From Mesocentrotus franciscanus (lineage: Eukaryota > Echinodermata > Echinoidea > Camarodonta > Strongylocentrotidae), in assembly GCA_037976565.1 (NCBI GenBank), contig CP137680.1:16488374-16552373 (forward strand): a DNA stretch of 64,000 nt, written 5' to 3'. The notes beneath the pieces are model-generated. The model saw only the letters and a program-made list of their open reading frames with translations, was not told the DNA's origin and ran no database searches. Each line of letters begins with the position of its first letter. The first letter of the stretch is position 1. This document shows, one piece after another, positions 10,142 to 21,069 of this stretch. A program made the position numbers and the translations under genes.

Positions 10142-12784
10142 TTACTTTGAAGTGTCCTCATCTTCCTCATCCTCGCTGGATGATGAGATAACCAACAAAG
10201 AACGTGATTTTTTGGTGCCCTCATCTTGGCCCTTTCCTTTCTTCTTCTTATCATCTCCTCTATTCTTGCCATCCCCACTTCCGCCGCCTCCTCCTGTTCC
10301 ATCCTGTCTCTCACTATTATTCAATTCTTCATCTTCTTTTGCCTTCTTTTGGGCCTTCTTCTTCCTCGGCCTCCAAGGACTTGATTTCTTGGTGCCCTTA
10401 TATGGGCCCTTTTTTTTCTTCTTCTTCTTCTTATCACCTCCTCCATTCTTGCCATCTCTACTTCCACCGCCTCCTCCTGTTCCATTCTGTCTCCTCTCAC
10501 TGTTATTACTGTCTTCATCTTCTTCTGCCTTCTTTACGGCCTTCTTCTTGCTCCGCTTGGATTCAGCACCACCCACTTCTTCATCGTTATCATCCTTATC
10601 ACCATCATCGTCGTTATCCTCCTCGTCATTACTATACAACTCATTCATCAGAATGTTTTCTGCCACTTCCCGGCTACCCCCCGTCTTGCTTTTCCTGTTG
10701 CGACTCTCCCTTTTTAACCCAGAACAGCTGTCACTCTCAGCATTAGACTCTTCATCTGAAAAAGAGTCGAAACTAAGAGGCTGATCCCTGCTTGTGGGAT
10801 CTATCTTTGCAGGAGATTTTTGGACCTTCTTTGCTTTCTTGGATGGATTTCCTTCTGATTCAGAATCTTTCTCAACATCAGCCCTTTTCTCCTCTTTCTT
10901 CGCAAAACTCTCTGCTTCGCTTTCTTCAGGCTTATCTTGGGCATCAGGTATATTCTCAGAAGCATCATCGCTATCAGTTGCACGGTTACGTTTTCTTTTC
11001 GAGCCTCTAACGCTCTCTTGCCACTTTATTATCACTTCTACTTCAGAGGCAGAGTACATCTTTTCTGGTTCATATTTCTTATTTTTACTGCTTAGTTTTC
11101 TTCCTCGGGGCTTGGTAATATCATCACTATTCTCAGATTTACTCTCAGATATTTTCTCAGAAGATTCACTTTCACTTGCTGCAGAGCTATGTCTGCTTTT
11201 TCTCGTGACTGTCACTGCAGACAAGTCCTTCTTTTTCTCAACTTTATCTTTCTTCTCCCCTCCTTCGTCCTGAAAGGCTCCTGTAGAAGAATCTCCAAGA
11301 ATTCCATCAAAACCAGACTCTTTTTCAAGATTACTTGAAGAGTCCTCTCCTGGTCCTTCTCTCCTTTCAGCCGTCTCGTTTTGATCAGAGTCAGTACTGG
11401 ACACGGGTTCTTTCTCCACAGCCTTGGAGAAATTCTTGGACAGTTCCTTCTTTGCGTTTGGAGATTTCTTAAGAGACCTTGTTGATTTATTAGGACTATA
11501 CTCCGAACCTTCACTCTCTTTACAAGAATCATCATCAGATTCACTAATCATAGACATCAGTTTAGCTTCTTCGTCCTCTTGACTCTTACTGTCTTGTGAA
11601 CCTCTGAGGTTCGCTCCTTGTGATTCTCTCCTTGATCTTGGAGATCTAGGAGTGACTTTCATTTTCCTTGCACTACGTTGGCTTGAAGGACAACCTGTGT
11701 CCTTACTATCGCCATTACCATTATCTTCTTGAGCGTTCATAATCGCGTCATCAGTGACCTTTTTTTGATTGATACTATACGAATCGGGTTTACTTCCCTT
11801 TTCGGGACAGGTTTCTGTCTGCTCCTTTTCTTTCAGTTCTTTTCCCTTTGTAAAATCTTCACTGGTTGCTTTGCCTCCATTAGCGTCAACATCTCCACCA
11901 TTGCCTTCCATGTCAACATCAGCAATGGGTCTATTTTCACTGATCTTTACATTCTTCTCTTTATGTTCACTTCCTATCTTTGGGGGTTTATTCACCTTTG
12001 TGTCATCACTAGATTCCTTTTGTGAGATGTCAGCATCTTCAAGACCATCATCCTCTCCTGTGTCCATTGCACTCTCCTCCTCCTTCATCACCTCTTCTTC
12101 CCCTGCCGATTCCTCCTTCTTTTCAGTCTTAAAACCTGTCTCTTTCATCTGGGGCTTGGAATTCTCCTCAGGGCTTTCACAGTCCTCTTGATTGGTTCCA
12201 TCAAGGGCAGAATCGCTATTGTGGGCATCGCCGTGGAGCTGCCTCTTCACGCTGGCCTCAAACTCTCCCAGGACGGTCTTGACCTCGCCGATATGCTTCA
12301 GGGACAGGTTCATCTGAAGCTTCTGCATGTCAGGCACCTCATTCTCGAGTCGCACCAAGCTCCTCATGAACCGAGCCCGATTGCTGATGTTCCCTACAAG
12401 ATACTGAAGGAATTCCTCAGCGATGGCTGCATCCTGCATCTTCTCCTTCTTAGGTGCCTTCACTACCTTTTTCTGTACATAAACATTTGCCTTCTCTTTC
12501 TCCTTCTTCTCTGTTATAACAGACCGTGAAAGGAGAGCTTTGCACTTGGCAACCAGTTCTTTAAGGGGTGAAGGCTCACACACGTAGCACTTCCACTTCT
12601 TATTTGATAACGTACGATTCCATTCGGCTCTTCCCAGGTTGCGCATGATGCACTCCTCGCAGAATGTCCTGCAGCAGAAGTCACAGCAGGTTAGGGAACC
12701 ACTTTGTCCACACCAACGACACTCCTCCTCGATGCCGTCTTTGTCCTTCTTCCAGAGACATCTGTTGTAGCAGGCCAAACATTC
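10142..12784 (-). CDS. ATRX-ADD-like protein A, exon 4 (PHD part and charged tail)
   Basis: The last and largest exon of copy A, 880 codons plus TAA at 10142-10144. The acceptor AG is at 12785-12786. It opens with the second half of an ATRX-type ADD domain: ECLACYN, then EEECRWCGQSGSLTCCDFC, CRTFCEECIMRNLG and KWKCYVCEPSPLKELVAKC. These Cys pairs match the imperfect PHD finger of human ATRX. A predicted helical segment follows (EEFLQYLVGNISNRARFMRS, KHIGEVKTVLGEF), resembling the post-ADD region of ATRX, then about 700 residues rich in Lys, Glu, Ser and Asp with SSSSEDEEDED-type runs and a duplicated GTGGGGGS segment. The tail looks disordered and nuclear. ATRX ADD binds H3 tails carrying H3K9me3 and unmodified K4, so a chromatin-reader role is inferred. 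No SNF2 ATPase follows, unlike the roughly 2490-residue ATRX. Confidence 0.88.
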   Translation of the reverse strand, partial: ECLACYNRCLWKKDKDGIEEECRWCGQSGSLTCCDFCCRTFCEECIMRNLGRAEWNRTLSNKKWKCYVCEPSPLKELVAKCKALLSRSVITEKKEKEKANVYVQKKVVKAPKKEKMQDAAIAEEFLQYLVGNISNRARFMRSLVRLENEVPDMQKLQMNLSLKHIGEVKTVLGEFEASVKRQLHGDAHNSDSALDGTNQEDCESPEENSKPQMKETGFKTEKKEESAGEEEVMKEEESAMDTGEDDGLEDADISQKESSDDTKVNKPPKIGSEHKEKNVKISENRPIADVDMEGNGGDVDANGGKATSEDFTKGKELKEKEQTETCPEKGSKPDSYSINQKKVTDDAIMNAQEDNGNGDSKDTGCPSSQRSARKMKVTPRSPRSRRESQGANLRGSQDSKSQEDEEAKLMSMISESDDDSCKESEGSEYSPNKSTRSLKKSPNAKKELSKNFSKAVEKEPVSSTDSDQNETAERREGPGEDSSSNLEKESGFDGILGDSSTGAFQDEGGEKKDKVEKKKDLSAVTVTRKSRHSSAASESESSEKISESKSENSDDITKPRGRKLSSKNKKYEPEKMYSASEVEVIIKWQESVRGSKRKRNRATDSDDASENIPDAQDKPEESEAESFAKKEEKRADVEKDSESEGNPSKKAKKVQKSPAKIDPTSRDQPLSFDSFSDEESNAESDSCSGLKRESRNRKSKTGGSREVAENILMNELYSNDEEDNDDDGDKDDNDEEVGGAESKRSKKKAVKKAEEDEDSNNSERRQNGTGGGGGSRDGKNGGGDKKKKKKKKGPYKGTKKSSPWRPRKKKAQKKAKEDEELNNSERQDGTGGGGGSGDGKNRGDDKKKKGKGQDEGTKKSRSLLVISSSSEDEEDEDTSK

Positions 12785-13606
12785 CTGAAAAGACACAAAC
12801 ATTTAAAGACAATTTTCCAACTATTACTGATTGAAAGGAGTTTATCCAAAATAATTGCTGACAATCAATAGATACACTTACTCACATTAAAACGTCATCA
12901 AAATAATCATATTACTGACCTCAGAAAATCTTTATCTAGGAAAATTAGAGATTTTTATTTGTCCCCCTTTAAGTCCTTCATATCATCCATGAGAATTTTC
13001 CCCCAAGATATATCTTCCTAAATTTGAAATCCAGTTTCAACGAAGAAGTTTAAAGAAAAAAACAAATCCTACCAAATCTTAAACCATACGAAATACAGAA
13101 TTGAACAGAAACAAATTAAGATATTTGTGTTCTCTATTACACACAAGTGTTATGAGGTAATTTAAATTCCTTTATTTTATTAAATAACAAAGTTGCTTTA
13201 TATCAGAATCTCAATGTGACCTAAACCAGCAAATACGCCCATACTTCAGGTTTGTTTAAAAATATAAACTGATATACTCTACACTTCAAACCATTATTCC
13301 AATATACATAATGTAATGCTCATAAAGCTCCAAAATGGCACTCATAATGATCTCTAATATACATGAATGCTCCTAACAATCATACAAACTTTGGTCCTGA
13401 TAATATAAACTTTGCTACTTGCGAGAAAAAAAAATGATATGTGAACATTTGTGTAAAATCTGGGATCAGTTGAAGGAAACATTTCTTTGCCCAATTCACA
13501 TCACCCCACTCTCCCCACCCCCTCCCTCAAATCACATGAAAGCTTCCTAAATAAGCAGATGGTTTCATTTTATTGTATCAAATGAGAAATTAATCAGACA
13601 TCATAC
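12785..13606 (-). other. Intron 3 of ADD copy A
   Basis: An 822-bp intron, clearly alignable with copy B intron 3 (41616-42339) and the start of copy C's intron (62485 onward). No insertion is recognised inside it. Confidence 0.8.
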
Positions 13607-13719
13607 CTTACAGATTACCACACTCAGAACTGGGTGACAGAAGAAGGTTTTTATGTCGGACGGATTGACTTGGGTGTTGCATGCCGTACAGAACACAGAT
13701 TCTACGGTTAGGGGTGCAT
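13607..13719 (-). CDS. ATRX-ADD-like protein A, exon 3 (GATA-like finger)
   Basis: A 113-nt exon with acceptor TTTGCAG just above 13719 and donor GTATGA from 13606. It reads DAPLTVESVFCTACNTQVNP, SDIKTFFCHPVLSVVICK. The CTAC and VICK-EC cysteines (about C165, C168, C191 and C194 of the predicted protein) form the GATA-like zinc finger that begins the ATRX/DNMT3 ADD fold; human ATRX has the similar SCTACGQQVN and HPSLQVLICKNC. The zinc site is split by the intron, the last cysteine lying in exon 4. The exon enters in phase 1 and ends on a codon boundary, matching copy B exactly. Confidence 0.92.
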
Positions 13720-14832
13720 CTGCAAATGATGGAATTCATTAATAACTTAAGAGTAAGTTATAGAGTAAGGGACAATTCTGGATTTATTGTGCAAGTATTC
13801 ATGAGGCTATAATCAATATTCTAAAACATAAAATAACCGATGAATAACAAAAAAGGGGAAGAAACACAATCATTAAATGGGCAAGTCCAAGTTAATTTTT
13901 CTCACATGAAACTGACCACAAAACAGATTTCAGTATACTCGATGTTTGTTGAGAAGCCTATCATAAGCTTGGATCAGACTAAACATCAAATTTAAAGAAA
14001 TGATACTTTCAAGTTCTCTATCCCATAATCCTTGGTCATGTATGGAACACCTAACAAAATGTAGTCCTTGGCCTTGCCTAACTATTTGAATAAGAGGGAA
14101 AGGAGCGGTTTCTTACTCTTCAGTTTTTCAGTTTCAGTTTATTTTCATATTTCACATGTTGTATAATACATCGTTACATTTGGCATGTTACATTTTTTTT
14201 TCATTTGTTTTGTATTCATACAAACGAAGAGATTTATACATAAGACTAAGTTAAGTAAAAGGAGAAATATGATGGAGCCTAAAGAGAAAGCAATGTTTGT
14301 AGGTCATAGGCTCCGGAAGTTATAACAATGAAATAGTCTTGTTTTTTTTTTAGATAACGTAATGGGATTAAATTGAAACTTATTCTGAGGAAAAGGTAAA
14401 CATTGGTCATAATTATACTTAGCAATACTTGTATGACATTTTCACTACCTGTACGCAATGGCAATTCACATAGGAGCATATAGGAGATGTTATGCGTAGA
14501 AAAAATTTAATGTAGCCGCGCCGGCAAAGACACTGATTGGCAATGACGCTAACATCTTGGTACATGTATAATGGAAAAAAACATGAATAGAACATTTTTG
14601 CGATATACATTTATTTAAAGCTATATATGTTTGCCTGATGATAAGCCGTCACACCCACCCGCCGCAATTAATGCACTGAAACTCAACAGCAGGAGCGCGA
14701 AATGCATAACTCGTCGCTGCTAGGTCGGAAAGACATTAACAACAAACAAAGCACGCACTCCGCACTCCGGCCACCGAAGCACAATAACTCTGATTGTTAA
14801 AATCTTTTCTTTCTTTCAGCTCGAGGGGAAAC

Positions 14833-15574
14833 AGGGCCCATGACATCGAAATACAAGTGTATTCCTGTTGTTGTGCAGTCCTGCATACATCTCATATTTT
14901 GATATGTATAAACTTCTGAATTTGTTTCATAGATTTTTCAATATTTTTTGAAATATTTGTTTTTCAAACTTGCTAAGCTCCACCCCAAAAACCTCCAGAT
15001 CTCATTCCCCTTGTGACATCATCTGTCAGTCACCAATGAGCCACCTTGAGAAAGTGGTATGTATCTTTGCCGAAGCCGACCACCTGTTACAATACGTAAT
15101 ACAATAGCAACATACAAGTTGCTATGTCAGACATGCTGTAGCATCACCAGGAAGACAAAGGCAATGATGATGTATTGTACATATGTATGGAAGCATGCAA
15201 TTCTATTATGAACGTGTGCTAAGCTGGGGGAAATTACATACCATTGTCTATTCTAGAATATTAGTTTAGTCTGACATGTCTGACATAACAACTTATATGT
15301 TGCTATTGTTTGTGGTATTGTAACAGGTGGTCAACTTTGGCAAAGTTACATGCCACTTTCTCAAGTTAGCTCATTGATGACTGACAGATGATGTCACAAG
15401 GGAATGAGATCTGGAGGTTTTTGGGGTGGAGCTTAGTAAGTTTGAAAAACAAATATTTCAAAAAATATTGAAAAATCTATGAAACAAATTCAGAAGTTTA
15501 CATATCAAAATATGAGATGTGTGCAGGACTGCACAACAACAGGAATACACTTGTATTTCGATGTCATGGGCCCT
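14833..15574. mobile_element. Long foldback element
   Basis: Inverted arms of about 330 bp each start with AGGGCCCATGACATCGAAAT and end with the complement at 15574. The similarity covers nearly the whole element, for example CAAAAACCTCCAGATCTCAT against ATGAGATCTGGAGGTTTTTG. The two arms differ at scattered sites, so it is not recent. A non-autonomous DNA transposon of unknown family. Confidence 0.8.
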
Positions 15575-16084
15575 TTAATTCCTTGCTCTCGTACCCATCT
15601 TCCTCTCCATCCAGTGCTGCCTCTGGCTGGACGATGTCTGTACCTGAGATTAGAGGGAATTTTTTTTTTAACTTTAAGGAATAAGAAGAAGAATTAGCTC
15701 GATTATATAGCGCAGCTACCTGGCAATCCCAAAATCTGATCACATTTCTCCCTATATGGTGATGCATATGAGTCACAAGTTTTAAGTTCACAGCTTAACA
15801 GCTTTGTATAAGTAAGAGGGTTTGGAGAAAAAAAAACTCTAATTTCATGTACATTGACTTGCTGACTTTTGAATTTCTTAACCCAAAATCCCAAACAATT
15901 TGTTTCACTATGTGGTACATACTAATACCATGTTTGAAATTCATGGCTCAAATCATTCTTAAGACAATGTGATAATGTGGCTAAAAACCCTGAAATTTCA
16001 TGTTAATTGACATCCATGACATTTGACCTGGTTAATGACATAATTAAGATACACATTATAACTAGAACAGTCAACGCAAAGCGT

Positions 16085-18322
16085 AGCATCCCCTCGCAGG
16101 GTACAAATGGCCTACATGTATATACGTCAGAACAAGTTACCTCCATTAGACTATACTATTATATTACTAGGCAAGGAAGTTAATCACATTTTCACATATT
16201 AGGCGTTTTTGGATATTTAATGAGCTATGAACTTTCACCTTTGACCTACATACTCGGAAATCGAACTTAGGCTGTATTTTGATATCATGTACCTTCACAT
16301 TAAATTTCATTAAAATTTATCAAACATTACTAAAGTTATCGAATGGAAACTAGATTTGCATATTTAATGAGCTATGACCTTTGACCTACACACTCCGAAA
16401 TCGAACTTAGGCTGTGTTTTGATACCATGTACCTTCACATCAAATTTCATTAAAATCCGTCAAACATTACTAAAGTTATCGAACGGAAACCAGATTCGCA
16501 TATTTAATGAGCTATGACCTTTGACCTACATACTCCGAAATCGAATTTACGCTGTGTTTTGATACCATGTACCTTCATATCAAATTTGATTAAAATCCGT
16601 TGAACATTAAAGTTATCTAACAGAAACCAGATTCGCATATTTAATGAGCTATGACCTTTGACCTACATACTCCGAAATCGAACTTCCGCTGTGTTTTGAT
16701 ACCATGTACCTTCATATCAAATTTGATTAAAATCCATCAAACATTACTAAAGTTATCGAACGGAAACCAGATTCGCATATTTAATGAGCTATGACCTTTG
16801 ACCTACATACTCCGAAATCGAATTTACGCTGTGTTTTGATACCATGTACCTTCATATCAAATTTGATTAAAATCCATCAAACATTATTAAAGTTATCTAA
16901 CAGAAACCAGATTCGCATATTTAATGAGCTATGACCTTTGACCTACATACTCCGAAATCGAACTTAGGCTGTATTTTGATATCATGTACCTTCACATTAA
17001 ATTTCATTATAATTTATCAAACATTACTAAAGTTATCGAATGGAAACTAGATTCGCATATTTAATGAGCTATGACCTTTGACCTACATAATCGGAAATCG
17101 AACTTAGGCTGTATTTTGATACCATGTACCTTCACATTAAATTTCATTAAAATTTATCAAACATTACTAAACGTTATCGAATGGAAACCAGATTCGCATA
17201 TTTAATGAGCTATGACCTTTGACCTACATATTCCAAAATCGAACTTAGGCTGTGTTTTGATACCATGTACCTTCATATCAAATTTTATTAAAATCCATCA
17301 AACATTACTAAAGTTATCGATCGGAAACCAGATTCGCATATTTAATGAGCTATGACCTTTGATCTACATACTTGGAAATTGAACTTAGGCTGTGTTTTGA
17401 TATCATGTACCTTCATATCAAATTTGATTAAAATCCATCAAACATTATTAAAGTTATCGAACGGAAACCAGATTCACATATTTAATGAGCTATGACCTTT
17501 GACCTACATACTCCAAATCGAACTTAGGCTGTGTTTTGATACCATGTACCTTCATATCAAATTTGATTAAAATCCATCAAACATTATTAAAGTTATCGAA
17601 CGGAAACCAGATTCACATATTTAATGAGCTATGACCTTTGACCTACATACTCCGAAATCGAATTTACGCTGTGTTTTGATACCATGAACCTTCATATCAA
17701 ATTTCATTAAAGTCCGTCAAACATTATTAAAGTTATCGATCGGAAACCAGATGTGTATTTTTTCGCATATTTAATGAGCTATGACCTTTGACCTTTGACC
17801 TACATATACTCCGAAATCGAACTTAGGCTGTGTTTTGATACCATGAACCTTCATATCAAATTTCATTAAAGTCCGTCAAACATTATTAAAGTTATCGATC
17901 GGAAACCAGATGTGTATTTTTTCGCATATTTAATGAGCTATGACCTTTGACCTTTGACCTACATATACTCCGAAATCGAACTTAGGCTGTGTTTTGATAC
18001 CATGAACCTTCATATCAAATTTCATTAAAGTCCGTCAAACATTATTAAAGTTATCGATCGGAAACCAGATGTGTATTTTTTCGCATATTTAATGAGCTAT
18101 GACCTTTGACCTTTGACCTACATATACTCCGAAATCGAACTTAGCCTGTATTTTGATACCATGTACCTTCATATCAACTTTCATTAAAATCCGTCAAACA
18201 TTACTGAAGTTATCAATCGGAAACCAAATTTGTTACGAAGTACGGAAGAACGGAAGCACGGAAGCACGGAAGGATGGACAGCAGCGTTTCTGTATCCCCT
18301 CCGACTTCGTCGGCGAGGGGAT
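16085..18322. mobile_element. Element with about 14 tandem units bearing DR1 sites
   Basis: The tips are inverted: ATCCCCTCGC near 16087 and GCGAGGGGAT near 18312-18321, next to a CCGAC/GTCGG hairpin. Between them is a tandem array of about 14 units. Unit starts (GCATATTTAATGAGC) are near 16358, 16498, 16635, 16775, 16915, 17055, 17196, 17336, 17476, 17615, 17765, 17924 and 18083, giving a period of about 140 bp that grows to about 159 bp in the last units. Nearly every unit contains TGACCTTTGACCT, the complement of a perfect DR1 nuclear-receptor site. The 159-bp units are almost identical, so they amplified recently. Confidence 0.85.
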
Positions 18323-18339
18323 AATAATATGTTTGAAGC

Positions 18340-18615
18340 TCATAAACCTCTAATGGTGCTTGAGATATCATGATAACGAGGCTATGTTATTTCAGAAATT
18401 GAACACTATGACCTCTGACCTTTTACGTACTTCCTCCAAAATCTAATCAAATTTTCTTTTATGGTGATACATCCTATCACTATATGTTTGAAGTTCATAC
18501 CTGAAACGGTTATTGAGTTATTGCGATAACGAGAAAGCATATGACGGACAGACGGACAATCCGAAAACATAATGCCTCCATGCAGCCCCACCTTCGTTGG
18601 GCGGAGGCATAACAA
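18340..18615. repeat. Dispersed repeat ending in GGAGGCATA
   Basis: Contains ATGACCTCTGACCTTTTACG and ends ACGGACAATCCGAAAACATA..GCGGAGGCATA with a CACCTTCGTTGGGCGGAGG hairpin. A shorter relative occupies 42575-42695 in the equivalent intron of copy B, so its insertion may predate the A/B duplication. Confidence 0.65.
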
Positions 18616-19479
18616 AAGTGGAAAGTTGCAAAGGGTCCAGCGAATAAAAATTCCATATAATATGAAGGCTTGCAACAATATTCTTGATATTCATGCTCTT
18701 TGGCGTAATATCAGCCTTATTTAAGTGCATTTTATGACATTTTTTCAGAGCAATTTACAAGCAATTCATCATGAATTTAAAAATACCAAATAGGAGTAGT
18801 GGTGGTTATTTAACCCGGCTGCTAAGAAAGCATAAATGCTTGTTAGTAAGCAACCAGAGGACTGAAGGCTTTAGGTCCTCTCCGAGGGAAATATTGTGGA
18901 CATATACTGGAAGTATAGCCATGAAGGATTATGTTTTGTTCTTCGAGATTTAACAATCCCCCTACCCGTGGACTAAAGATGATCTTTCTTGGTCTCATGA
19001 TAAGAGAGTATAGCTAGAAATCATGAAATCAATGTCTATATCAGGGGCGGCGGAGCGTCTTCCAAAGTGGGTGGGGCACCAACAAACAGGGGCACCTTCA
19101 AAGGGAAACTTCAAAGTGAACATACACCATTTTCAGACTTTGGTATATACCCTTATATCGATTGTGATAACACTCCCAGGGATGACATCAATTTTTGTTT
19201 CTCTCTTTACGTGGTACAAGATTCTGCTTAAGCAACATACTTTGCAGTTGGGTGTGAGGGTCTGAATATTAATTTCGAGCGAGCGAGCAAAAATGTTAAG
19301 ATTTGTGATGTCGCAGTGCGAAAAATTATGAATCTTATGAAGAGGACAAAATAACAAACCCTAATGAGTTTTAAACACAATCTAATGAAGAGAGAATGAA
19401 AAGTTCTTTTATAAGTAACATTATCAGACAACTATAAATGCGAGCGAGCTCTAGGGAAAATTAAAGAAAAAGGGGCTCT

Positions 19480-20560
19480 AGGTCCCTTTGAATTACGGGT
19501 GCATGTTATGGAGAAAGAAAAGGTAGGCACTTATCAGAAGGGAAAGGAACAGTTATTAGAAAAGAAAATGTACAAGACTATAGTGTCAAAGTAAAAAGGG
19601 CGATTATCAGAGGTGAAAATTGGGTGCTTCTTGCACCTGAAAATGGACACTCAACAGAAATTTTAAAAAGGCACTTGTGAGAATGTAAATTGGGAATCTG
19701 TTGAAGGAAAAGGGCTCCTATCAGATTTGAATAGGGGCATTTATCAGATTTTAAAAAGGGCATTCTATAAAAGGGGAAGGGGCTCATATAAACAAGAAAA
19801 GGGGGCACTTTTCTGAAGGAAATGTGGTACTTATTTGAAAGGAAAAGAGGCACGTTTAAAAAAAAAAGAGTCGCTAATTTATAAGAGGTGAAGGTGGCAT
19901 TTAAGAGAAAGGGAAGGGGCTTTTCATTACAAAGGAAAAAGGGCACTTATCAGAAGGAAAAGGTGAACCTATTAAAAGGGAAAAGGAGCACGAGTCAGCG
20001 TTAAGAAAAAAGCAAAAATATCAGAGGTGAAAAGGAGAATTTCTCGCACCTGAAAAGAGGCACTCACCGAAGATGAAAAGGGGCACTTTTTAGAAAGGAA
20101 AAGGGGCACGTATCAAAATAAAAGGGGCATTTATTAGAGGTGAAGAAGGGTAATCATCAAAGAAGAAAAGGAGCACTTATCAGAAGGGGAAGGGGCGATT
20201 ATTACAAAGGAAAGGGGGCACTTGTCAAAGTCAGATTTGAATTGGGCCAATTATCAGAGGTGGAAAGGGGTACTTCTCGTACCTGGCAACTGGAACTTAC
20301 CAGAGATGAAAATGGGCAATTGTGAGAATGGAAAAGGGACACTTATTGCAAAAGAAACGGGGCAGTTGTCGAAGGAAAAGGGGACTTTTCAAAATTTAAT
20401 AGGGGCATTTATCAGAGGTGAAAAGGGACCTTTATGAGAAAGTGAAGGGGATCTAATGAAAATATGGGGGGTGCACTAATCACTAGGAAAAGGGGAACTT
20501 ATTAGAAGGGGAAGGGGAAAAAGGGGCACTTGGGGGTACCTGAAAAAGTGTGTCATCGAG
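19480..20560. repeat. G-rich degenerate minisatellite, main array
   Basis: About 1.1 kb of imperfect AAAAGGGGCACTTATCAGA / GAGGTGAAAAGGGG units with variable phase. Purines dominate this strand. It lies in copy A intron 2 close to exon 2. Confidence 0.8.
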
Positions 20561-20827
20561 ATACGGCAAGTTCAGATCTAGCGTAGATTAATTGTTGTAA
20601 AGCGTGTACACTATATACCACCAACGGTAGCGGGTCACGCGGTCGCGCCCGCATGCGCTGCATTGCATTGTCTGCACTGGTCATGTACTGGAGAAAAGAC
20701 TTACGCTGATTGGATGGAAGTCGAGGCACGGAAAAGAAAGGGAAAAGAAGAAAGATAGAGAGAGAGAGAGAGAGCCCCCCATGGTTCCAACGCCAGTGAA
20801 TTAATGCATACAAACTTGTTTTTTTAC

Positions 20828-21069
20828 CTTCTGGTATTTCTTCATTGAGTGAATTGTCGACCGCAACAGCAGATTCTGACGACCTGTTGCGCGCAAACTT
20901 TTTCTTTTTGGAGTCACCGTTTGAGGTGGGGCCTTTCCTTGTCGTCTCTTTCTTAGGTTTGTCGATGGGTGTACCGGAAGTGGAGGGTGGAATGATGTAG
21001 ACCTCTGGTAAGGACTCTGATGAGTCGCTGTCAGAAGACACATTGCGCTGAGTGACATTTGGCTTCCTC
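20828..21069 (-). CDS. ATRX-ADD-like protein A, exon 2 (acidic/basic linker)
   Basis: A 242-nt exon reading RKPNVTQRNVSSDSDSSESL, then PEVYIIPPSTSGTPIDKPKK, TRKGPTSNGDSKKKKFARNR and SSESAVAVDNSLNEEIPE. The donor is GTAAAAAA from 20827 and the acceptor CTGCAG lies above 21069. It carries a Ser/Asp/Glu cluster that looks like a CK2-type phosphorylation target, followed by a Lys-rich patch, and shows no fold. Phases close with both neighbours: the CT of exon 1 plus its first G makes a Leu codon, and its final G plus AT makes Asp. The acceptor is preceded by poly(A) rather than pyrimidines. Confidence 0.8.

Larger units (their letters stand above)
13720..20827 (-). other. Intron 2 of ADD copy A, enlarged by insertions
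   Basis: About 7.1 kb, against 344 bp for the same intron in copy B. It holds a long foldback element, the DR1-bearing tandem array, a dispersed repeat and the G-rich minisatellite listed separately. The remaining stretches (13720-14830, 15575-16080 and 18620-19480) show no genes. TTTCAGTTTATTTTCATATT near 14131 may be a LINE tail. Confidence 0.75.

Noticed and set aside
9999..10784. Long plus-strand frame of 261 codons rich in Ser, Pro, Phe and Leu
   Set aside because: It is the antisense of the acidic/basic repeats of ADD copy A exon 4. The same shadow pattern appears opposite copies B (40490-41172) and C (61391-62041).
16085..18322. Regularly spaced repeats resembling a CRISPR array
   Set aside because: The period of 140-159 bp and whole-unit similarity with no unique spacers exclude a CRISPR array, and the DNA is eukaryotic.
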